Shown here: positions 54,066 to 62,400 of the stretch, in pieces | Layout: every line of letters starts with the position of its first letter | Numbering within the stretch: position 1 is the first letter of the stretch | From: Veronia pacifica | Lineage (GTDB): Bacteria; Pseudomonadota; Gammaproteobacteria; Enterobacterales; Vibrionaceae | Assembly (NCBI RefSeq): GCF_001707825.1 | Contig: NZ_LYBM01000005.1 | Location: forward strand, 93,431 to 157,430 | Length of the DNA: 64,000 nucleotides | Direction of reading: 5' to 3' | Position numbers and translations under genes: made by a program | The notes under the pieces: generated by a model | Databases searched by the model: none | Told to the model about the DNA's origin: nothing | The model's input: the letters and a program-made list of their open reading frames with translations, nothing else

Positions 54066-55305
54066 TTACACAGCTTCTTTCTTCTCTTCACCACCGTTTT
54101 TTTCGTCATCATTAACACTGGTTTCGCTCAAGACGTCGGCAATATTGGCTCTCGACAACTCACCCTGTAATTCACCGTCCTGATCCAAAACTGGGAGCGG
54201 CAAATCAGATTCCAGCGTATCCGGAATGACTTGTTCCAACAGGTTATCCGGCTGAATGGCAGGGACTTCCTCAAGGACACTTTGGTCGATTTCATTACCG
54301 TACTCATGCTTTTCGAACTTGCTGAGAGCTTCCTGAGTCAACGCGCCTTGGTATCCCTGTTCATTAACGTAGTAACCATGCTCAGCTTTTGCCTGTTTCA
54401 TCTGGTTGATCGCCTCACCGATAGTATCTGCGCTGATTCGGCAATACTGAGGCTGCATTACTGTATCAACTGTCAGAGCTCTGGCTCGGTTAACATCTTT
54501 GACAAACGCTTCAACATAATCGTCGGCTGGTCGGAGAAGAATATCGACGGGTGCGCCTTGTTGTACCAGTTTGCCATCCCTGAGGATTGCGATTCTGTCT
54601 CCGAGGCGAAGTGCTTCATCAAGGTCATGGGTGATGAATACTATGGTTTTGTGGAGTTTTTCCTGTAGTCCAATCAGTTGATCCTGCATTTCACTACGAA
54701 TCAACGGATCGAGCGCGGAAAAACGCCTCGTCCATCAGCAAGATTTCTGCGTCAGTGCACAATGCCCGTGCCAGGCCCACACGCTGTTGTTGTCCACCGG
54801 AAAGCTGTGCGGGATACTGTTTTTCGTAGCCAGATAAACCCACGGTATCTAACCATTCTTGCGCTTTTTCTTCTCGGGCCTGTTTATCCAGTCCCTGAAC
54901 CTGAAGACCATATGCGACATTTTGGATGACAGTACGGTGGGGCATCAGCCCGAAGCGCTGAAATACCATCGACATTTTGTGACGACGAAACTCTTGCAGT
55001 GCTTTGGCGTCAAGAGACATCACATCGGTACCATCAACTTCTATCTGGCCCTCAGTGGGATCAATCAAGCGATTGAAATGTCGGATGAGAGTAGATTTCC
55101 CTGATCCTGACAACCCCATGATGACAAAGATCTCGCCGCGTTTGATATCGAGATTGATGTCTTGCAAGCCAACTGTGTGGCCAGTTTCTACGAGTAGTTT
55201 TTCCTTCTCTTCACCCGCTTTCACTCGAGGTAAAATTGACTGAGGCTTGTTACCAAAGACTTTGTAGAGACCTTTGATACTAATTAAGGTTTTGTTATCA
55301 GTCAT
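54066..55305 (-). pseudogene. proV: Glycine betaine/proline ABC transporter ATP-binding protein ProV, interrupted by a one-base frameshift
   Basis: Start ATG 55305. Walker A GLSGSGKSTLI, SMVFQRFGLMPHRTV, signature QLSGGQQQRVGLARAL, then Walker B LLMDEAF, after which the frame becomes FRARSVDS and stops. The second frame starts at LIRSEMQDQLIGLQEKLHKTIVFITHDLDEALR and carries two CBS domains, ending at 54066. Family sequence is LLMDEAFSALDPLIRSEM. The gene has five T (five A on the plus strand at 54719-54723); removing one restores this. Full length would be 412 residues. As sequenced, the switch His and osmosensing CBS domains are lost. Confidence 0.85.
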
Positions 55306-56197
55306 GCTTACCTCCCGCTAAATGCTGCTGGGTTCTGCGAGCATAACTTTGTGAAACTCGGTCAAAAATGATGGCCAGTGCGACGATAGCCAGACCGTTT
55401 ATTAAGCCGAGGGTGAAGTATTGGTTAGTGATAGATTTTAGAACGGGCTGACCAAGGCCTTTAACACCGATCATAGATGCAATTACAACCATCGCCAGTG
55501 CCATCATAATGGTCTGGTTAATCCCTGCCATGATATTTGGCATAGCCAGTGGTAACTGCACACCAAATAATCTCTGCATCGGGCTGGCACCAAAAGCGGT
55601 TGCTGCCTCAAGCACTTCTTTATCGACCAGTCGGATGCCTAAGTTAGTCAGACGAATCACAGGTGGAATGGCATAAATGACAACTGCAATGACTCCCGGA
55701 ATTTTACCTATGCCGAGCAGCATTACTACTGGAATCAGATAAACAAAAGCCGGCATGGTCTGCATGACATCAAGAACAGGCGTGACAATGGACTGAGCAC
55801 GGTCTGAACGGGCCATCCACACTCCGATAGGGATACCGAGCCCAATTGAGATAAGAGTACACACCAAAATGATACTCATGGTTCGCATGGTATCGTCCCA
55901 CATACCAAAATAACCGATTGCCATAAATACAACGATGATGCTGGCAACCAGTTTCCATGAACGACTAGCCGCATAAGAGATCAGTGCAACAGCGCCAATA
56001 ACTAGCCACCATGGTGATGTGAGAAGGAGTTTTTCGAACCAGATAAGAAATTGAAGAAGGGGATCAAAGAAGGATTCAATCGTGTCGCCATAACTTCGTG
56101 AGAATTCACGGTAGGCCCCATCCAGTGTTTTTCTGATAGTCAGCAGATCCGATCTTTCCATCTGCGGAATATCTGTTAGCCAGGATTTCTCTGTCAT
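55298..56197 (-). CDS. proW: Glycine betaine/proline ABC transporter permease ProW
   Basis: 299 residues. About six membrane segments (LVIGAVALISYAA, VASIIVVFMAIGYFG, IILVCTLISIGLGIPIGVWMA, MMALAMVVIASMIG, YFTLGLINGLAIVALAIIFD). Binding-protein-dependent transport motif in the cytoplasmic loop LVDKEVLEAATAFGASPMQRLFGVQLPLAMPNI. The stop overlaps proV by eight bases. Middle gene of proX-proW-proV. Confidence 0.93.
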   Translation of the reverse strand: MTEKSWLTDIPQMERSDLLTIRKTLDGAYREFSRSYGDTIESFFDPLLQFLIWFEKLLLTSPWWLVIGAVALISYAASRSWKLVASIIVVFMAIGYFGMWDDTMRTMSIILVCTLISIGLGIPIGVWMARSDRAQSIVTPVLDVMQTMPAFVYLIPVVMLLGIGKIPGVIAVVIYAIPPVIRLTNLGIRLVDKEVLEAATAFGASPMQRLFGVQLPLAMPNIMAGINQTIMMALAMVVIASMIGVKGLGQPVLKSITNQYFTLGLINGLAIVALAIIFDRVSQSYARRTQQHLAGGKHD

Positions 56198-56249
56198 ACA
56201 GTACTACGTCCTCTGTGCTTGATTGTAGATTAAAAGGCTTTAAAACAAA

Positions 56250-56275
56250 CCCGCAGAGCCGATGGTCTCTGCGGG
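56250..56275. other. Intercistronic stem-loop between proX and proW
   Basis: CCCGCAGAG and CTCTGCGGG form a 9-bp GC-rich stem with an 8-base loop in the 128-base proX-proW gap. Position suggests partial termination or mRNA stabilisation so that more ProX than ProW is made. Confidence 0.55.
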
Positions 56276-56325
56276 GGAGAGAGGGCATATTCCATATCCT
56301 TGCCCTCGCATTTTTAGTCGTGAAC

Positions 56326-57324
56326 TTAAAGAGCAGATTTCACTTTTTTGGCAACCGCCGGGCTCACCCATTTCGTCCAAGTATCGCTATAGTTACGAAT
56401 GAAATGGTCCATAGCGATTTCACCGTCTGCCTGATTTTCTTCCATCCACGCCAATAACACATTCATCTGTGAGTTGCTGAACGAACGTTTTGATAGATAG
56501 TCAACTGCTGCTGGCGAACGCTTGGCAAAGCTTTCGGTGATCACTGTATCTACAGCAGATGGTGGGTACATGGTCGCTTTCGGGTTTTCACAGTCTGCAT
56601 TGGTAATACATGATTTAAAGTGATCGGCATCGGTTCCGGAACCAAAGTCTACTTTCACCATTTCGTATTTACCCAAAACTGCTGTTGGTGCCCAATAGTA
56701 ACCAAACCAAGGCTTTTTCTTTTCATATGCACTAGCAATGGAACCAGACAGACCAGCACTTGAACCCGGATCAATCAGTTCGAAACCAGCATCACCAAAT
56801 TTCATTGCATTGAAGAGATTGCCCGATGAGATTTGGCAGTTCCAACCTGCAGGACAGCCATAGAAAGCTGATTTATCAGGGTCTTCAGGATGGGTGAAGA
56901 GAGAAGCGTTCTTCAAAACACCTTTAATTGTTGAGAGTGATGGGTCTTTGTCTACCATGTATTTAGGTACCCAGAAGCCCTCTTCACCACCTTCAATGAA
57001 TACAGCGGCGGCAAAACGAAGTCTGCCTTCTTCAACGCCTTTATCGAGGGCCGCTTTCAATGAATTACTCCATAATTCTGGCGCAATATCCGGCTCACCT
57101 TTTTCGACCATCGAGGTTCCGGTGGGCATGGTGTCCCCAGGAATAAGTTCAGCATCACAGCCGTATCCATTTTTCAGGATAAACAAATCAACATTGGCGA
57201 TGAGAGATGCTGAGTTCCAGTTCATATCGGCAATGGTGACTTTGCCACACTCCCCGGCAGATGCCTGGCTTGCTAAGCCCGTTGTGCCCAGCAATAAAAG
57301 GGTGGCAGATAACAACTTTCTCAT
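56326..57324 (-). CDS. proX: Glycine betaine-binding periplasmic protein ProX
   Basis: 332 residues from ATG 57324 (GGAGAG upstream). Signal peptide MRKLLSATLLLLGTTGLASQASA-G. The binding domain has MNWNSASLIANVDLFILKNGYGCDAELIPGDTMPTGTSMVEKGEPDIAPELW, typical of quaternary-amine binding proteins, with Trp residues for the cation-pi box. First gene of the operon; the order X-W-V differs from the E. coli V-W-X order. Confidence 0.92.
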   Translation of the reverse strand: MRKLLSATLLLLGTTGLASQASAGECGKVTIADMNWNSASLIANVDLFILKNGYGCDAELIPGDTMPTGTSMVEKGEPDIAPELWSNSLKAALDKGVEEGRLRFAAAVFIEGGEEGFWVPKYMVDKDPSLSTIKGVLKNASLFTHPEDPDKSAFYGCPAGWNCQISSGNLFNAMKFGDAGFELIDPGSSAGLSGSIASAYEKKKPWFGYYWAPTAVLGKYEMVKVDFGSGTDADHFKSCITNADCENPKATMYPPSAVDTVITESFAKRSPAAVDYLSKRSFSNSQMNVLLAWMEENQADGEIAMDHFIRNYSDTWTKWVSPAVAKKVKSAL

Positions 57325-57650
57325 GTTTCTCTCCATTTTTGGTTATCAATCTAATCACTAAATATATACAGCTCTAACCATCTTATTGGTTTTGATTAGT
57401 AATATTTCTTCCTATTTACAAGAAATAATGTCTATTTAGCTGACTATCACACAAAAAGCCTATCAGAGCGGCGATGATACAACCGAGTTTACTGGTACTT
57501 TTGTGAGCTAAATGCTTTGAACGCTAAATATATTCTGAAACAAAGGGAGGGTATTCACAGTAGCGTGTGATAATTGATTTGAAAGTATGAGGAACAAAAA
57601 AAGGAGAGCATTTTCTCTCCTTGGCGATAAATCAGATGGCTGAGCGGTTA
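57325..57650. other. Intergenic region upstream of proX
   Basis: About 325 bases with the likely osmo-regulated proX promoter and the terminator of the preceding gene at 57594-57622. Nothing else visible. Confidence 0.4.
57594..57622 (-). terminator. Terminator downstream of the MFS gene
   Basis: AAGGAGAG and CTCTCCTT with a CATTTT loop; on the minus strand it ends in T7. Confidence 0.82.
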
Positions 57651-58927
57651 TCAGTTTTCTCCTGCAACGCTCACAGATTCATAATTGCTTGCTCGCAGCC
57701 AGAGTGAGGTTGCGATCAACAGCGTGATGATGAAAAAGAAAAACAACCATGTCGTCATCTCTGCATCGAGGCAATAACCTGCGATAAGTAACCCGAGTGG
57801 AACAGCCGTAAATCGTAGCGAAGAAAAAAGCGAGAATACAGTGCCACGGACATTTTCAGGCACCCACTGTTGGAGGAGAGTGTTATCAATCACGCTGCCC
57901 ACCCCGAGATTTAGTCCGTAGACAAACAGACTTAATGCCGCAATCGCCGGCCAGATATGATTGTTAAACCATTGTGGTCCCAAAAAGATAGCTATGGCGA
58001 ACAGAATTAAACCTACTGCCTGACCGATAGGGGTGATCTGAAGCATCCGCAAGTGAGAAAGACGCTGGCCGAAAAAGGTATAGCCTAATGTGGTTAACCC
58101 GGTACCAGCAGCAAATGACGAAAACCATATCCCCAACCAAATACTACTGATCTCGCTTTGTTGAGAAACAACCTGCAATGTTAACGACAGCAACGAGACA
58201 GCAACCAGATTGATCAACATACTGTATACGGCCAGACGCCAGATACTTGGATGCTGCCTAATCAGTGCCAGCCTCGCCCGTATATTTGTCGATTGGTCTT
58301 TTCAGTCGCGATGTTATCTTTCACACCATACTTGCGAAGTAACAATCCAATAATCAGTGCTGATACCAAAAAGCTGATTGCGTCAACGACCAAAACATAT
58401 AGGGTTCCAGTGATGGCAAGTAGCAAACCGACGAGGGATGGCCCAGCAAGATCCGCGATGTTATCCAAACCTGCAGTAATGCCATTGACACGCTCACGTG
58501 GGAGGCTATCTCGCGAAATTAAGGCTGGTAGCAATACAGCTTTTGCCGTTTCTCCGGGAACGTCGATGAACTTTGAAAGCATGACCAGCCCGGCAAGGAG
58601 AGTAACGTCCAATATCTCTAATGAATAGAACAAGGGTATGAGTAAAATCGCTAGCGCATTGATAGCGTCACAAATCACACTCACTTTTCGGGCGGAAAAC
58701 CGATCAATAAGTGGACCACTGAAAACGCCGACGATGATATTGGAGAGCTGAGCAGTTATTGCAACCCCTGCTGTCACCATCGAACTCTCTGTCATTTGGT
58801 AAACGAAAAGAGGAATAGCGATCTCGGAGACAACGTTGCCCAGTTTAGAAAATAAGTTTGCGATAGAAAGAGAGATGAAAGCTTGCCAGAGAGGTTTTCT
58901 TTGCAACACAGTTGTTTCCATGAACAT
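57651..58927 (-). pseudogene. MFS transporter, interrupted by a one-base frameshift
   Basis: The 5' part (ATG 58927) has six membrane segments typical of an MFS N-terminal half (LWQAFISLSIANLFSKLG, VSVICDAINALAILLIPLFY, LYVLVVDAISFLVSALIIGLLL) and ends QIYGRGWH. The 3' part, in the next frame, reads RLALIRQHPSIWRLAVYSMLINLVAV without a break and has the remaining segments. Adding one G to the three C on the plus strand at 58277-58279 joins them into about 425 residues. Resembles multidrug or macrolide-type exporters of the MFS; substrate unknown. As sequenced, only half-transporters could be made. Confidence 0.8.
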
Positions 58928-59425
58928 TAATAAAGCGTCGAGCGACTATATCCAACACAAAATAAAGTGTTAGTTTTTGTGGAAAGTATGTGGATGTGGT
59001 TCAAATAATAAATTTACAGTATGTCATAACTCATTAAGCATTGATTTTTTTCACGTATTAAATGGCCTTAATATATTTACGAAAAAAAATAACATGCCTA
59101 TTTAACAATACAAGATAGATATTTTGGAATATCGATTCACACCTTTTTCAACTTCCACATACCCCATAAATCTTATCGTTCTATTACTACTTCTTAACCG
59201 CTCTAACCTTCTATTTTTTGCACAAAAATGAGACATATGAATTAGTATTAAGAAGATGTTAGTCACAGTATTTATCAGAATATTGGTCGGTTTAACCAAT
59301 CGGCTAGATGAAAAATCGTCCTGATGGGGCCCGCATATAACGTTCTTGGGGTTGGACAAGTGTGATGACAGACAATGACTTTACTTTTTATCTTCTTTGT
59401 TACAGGCAGTTAGGGCGTTCAAATC
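58928..59425. other. AT-rich region upstream of giant adhesin
   Basis: About 500 bases between divergent genes. It must carry the adhesin promoter. A minus-strand 85-codon frame at 59102-59359 is not convincing. No known regulator box identified by eye. Confidence 0.4.
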
Positions 59426-62400
59426 ATGGTAGAAATTAAGATTAATTCTCTTGATGATGTCAAAGTTGCTGGTTTTGACATGGTATATGTCGACAGCGCA
59501 GGTACTTCAAATAAATTCAATGATGCGCTGGTTGCTTTAGCAAAGGGTGAGCTTGTTATCACCAAAAATGGCGAAAAAGTAACTGTCGACGAAATTGTTA
59601 AATCGTCCGGTGTCAATGTTAAATCCCTCGAAAGTGTTTTTTTAGAAAACATCCTCACTGAAGATAAAACAATCAGTAACCTTGTTGAGCAAGTACAGCA
59701 GGTAGAAAATCAAAGAGAAGCTGCACTAAAACGTGTCGAAGAGCTTGAAAAGAAAAACCTTGAGCTAGAAAAGGCTGAAAAACAAGACGAGCGACAAAAA
59801 GACAGAAAAGAAGACCTTGATGAATCATTAAAGAAAATAAGTGAGCTTGAGCAAAGTATTAAAGATGTTCAGGATGAATTAGCGAAAAAGCAAAGTGAGC
59901 TGAAAGACAAAAGTTTGAAGCAAATAGCGTTATTGCAACAGTTACAAAAAGAAGGAGAGCCTCTCTCTGAAACCGTCGAACTTGTCGAAAAGGAACTGCT
60001 TGCCGCTGAAAAAGACAATAGCAAAGAGCAAGAGGAAGGTGAGGCTGATGGAGAAAAAGCGAAGTTCCTGAAACCGCCAAAACTCAGTGACATTATCGAG
60101 TCATCATCTGGTTCGAGTGCCGTGACCAAAGCGGGAGGACAACCCAAGTTTTCGGAGCAACTGGGTGGTACTTCATCGGTTGCCAGTGCAGAACAAAACG
60201 AAAAATTTAAAATTCTCACTGAGGGCGAATACGTAGGTATCGCTGGTGCCGGTGATTTTAAGTTAGAGGTGAGCGGTGTTGATGCTGATGCAGAAGAAAT
60301 TATCGTTACTATTGCGGGACAAAACAGCCAGGGTGAAGCCACAGAAATAACCTACACCCTGACCGAGAAAACGGGCTGGCAAGTGCCTGATTCGGACATC
60401 AGTGATTTTGCTGATGGGGTAGTGTTTATCACTGCAGATTTGAGAAAAGAAGATGGTGAGATTGTGACTGCTACCAATGAGGTCACGATCGACCAAACGA
60501 TAAATGCAAACGATGATTTCAGAATTGCGCTCACGATTGAAGGTAAAGAATATAACGCGACTGAGATAGAGACCGAATCGTTCACCTTTAAGGGCGTTGA
60601 AGAAGATATCGCCTCAATTGAAATTACCCTTATTCAAGGTGACACAACGAAAAAAAGTATCCTTTACTCAGAACCTTGGATACCACCTGCGGGGTTACTC
60701 AGCGAATTTGATGATGGTGAAGTCACTATTCAAGCGAAAATGACTGACCTTGCTGGAAACACGAGCGCTACGATTGAATCATCATTACACATTGACTCGT
60801 CTGCCGATAATGATGGAACCCCCTTTGAAATTGAGTTGGCCATCGAAGATGGGATATACAACAAAGGAGAATACGCCTCAAAAAGCTTTGAGCTTAAAGG
60901 CTTCGACGATGATGCCAAGAAGGTTCTGATCACATTACAACAGGGAGGGGTAAACCCGATATCCTCGTCGTTTGAATTGGAGCCTCCTTTCAACATTGAA
61001 AGTGATCTGTTTAAGAATTTCAGAGACGGTGATGTATCTATCAGTGCAGTGTTGACCGATGATGCAGGTAACACTCAAATCGCAGCATCGAGAACCATAA
61101 CGATCGACAAAACGGCAGACACGGGGGACACGTTTGAGATCAAACTTGATGTTGCTGATGGGACTTACAACAAACAAGAAGTCAGAAATAAAAGTTTCAC
61201 TTTCGATGGTCTGGATGCCGATGCAAACACGGTCAGAGTGATCATTGAAAAAAATGGCAGCATCATTAAAGAAAAAAGCTTTGCTCAACCTTTTGACGTG
61301 CCCTCCAACTTTTTAAATGATCTGACTGACAGTTCGGTGACTGTGCGTGCCATTGTGACGGACCAAGCCGGTAACTCGAAAGAAGCAGAAGCCCGTCCAA
61401 TCACAATAGATAGGTCAGCCGATACAGGAGAAGTCTTCAAAATTGTCCCTGCGGTAGATGGCAGGGAATACAATTCAGAAGAATACGACACCAAGAGCTT
61501 CTCGTTGGAAGGCATTGATACAGATGCTGCTTCGATTACGGTCAGACTCGAGCAAAGCGGCCCGCCGCTCATCAGTGAAACGTTAAATTTGACTGCTCCC
61601 TTTGATATTGATGATGGTGTTTTCAGTATCTTTAACGATGGCGAAGTGAACATCAGCGCCATTGTCTATGACAACGCTGGTAATTCCAAGGCTGCTGAAT
61701 CCAAGAGTATTGTCATTGACAAATCAGCTGACATTGAGGGCGAAAAATTTTCAATCAAACTTGCCGCACCTGACGGCACCTACAACAACGATGAATATCT
61801 CGAGTCCAGCTTTACAATCGAGGGCACTGATACAGACGCAAAATCAGTAAAGATCGTGATCGAGCAGTTCGGGGTCGAGAAGGTCAATATTACACTCGAT
61901 CCCCCGTTCACAGTCCCCGATAACCTCCTTGCAACATTGGAGCATGGCGATGCGACGATACGCGCTACGGTAACTGATGATGCTGGCAACACAACAGGTG
62001 CTGTTCCCCAACCGATAAAAATAGATGTCTCGGCTGATATTGATGATACGCCGTTTGAGATCGAACTTGCAGTAAGCGACCTTGTGTATAACGCATCAGA
62101 ATATGCGGTGAAGAGCTTCGCGTTAAAAGGCATTGATTCTGATGCGAAACAAGTGATCATCACACTAACCCAGGGAGAGAATGAGACCCCTGTTCCGCTA
62201 GAGCCACCATTTAATGTGCCAGACAACTTATTCAGCAGTTTTAGGGATGGGGAGGTTGTTATCCGGGCGCAGGTTATTGATGATGCGGGTAACACCAAAA
62301 ATGCTGAGCAGAAAACAATCAGAATCGATACGTCCGCTGACCAGGATGACGAGACATTTATCATCAAGCCTGCCATCGAGGGCAAAGAATACAACAAATT

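Noticed and set aside
59102..59359. 85-codon minus-strand frame upstream of the adhesin
   Set aside because: No start signal and no protein-like features; likely chance.
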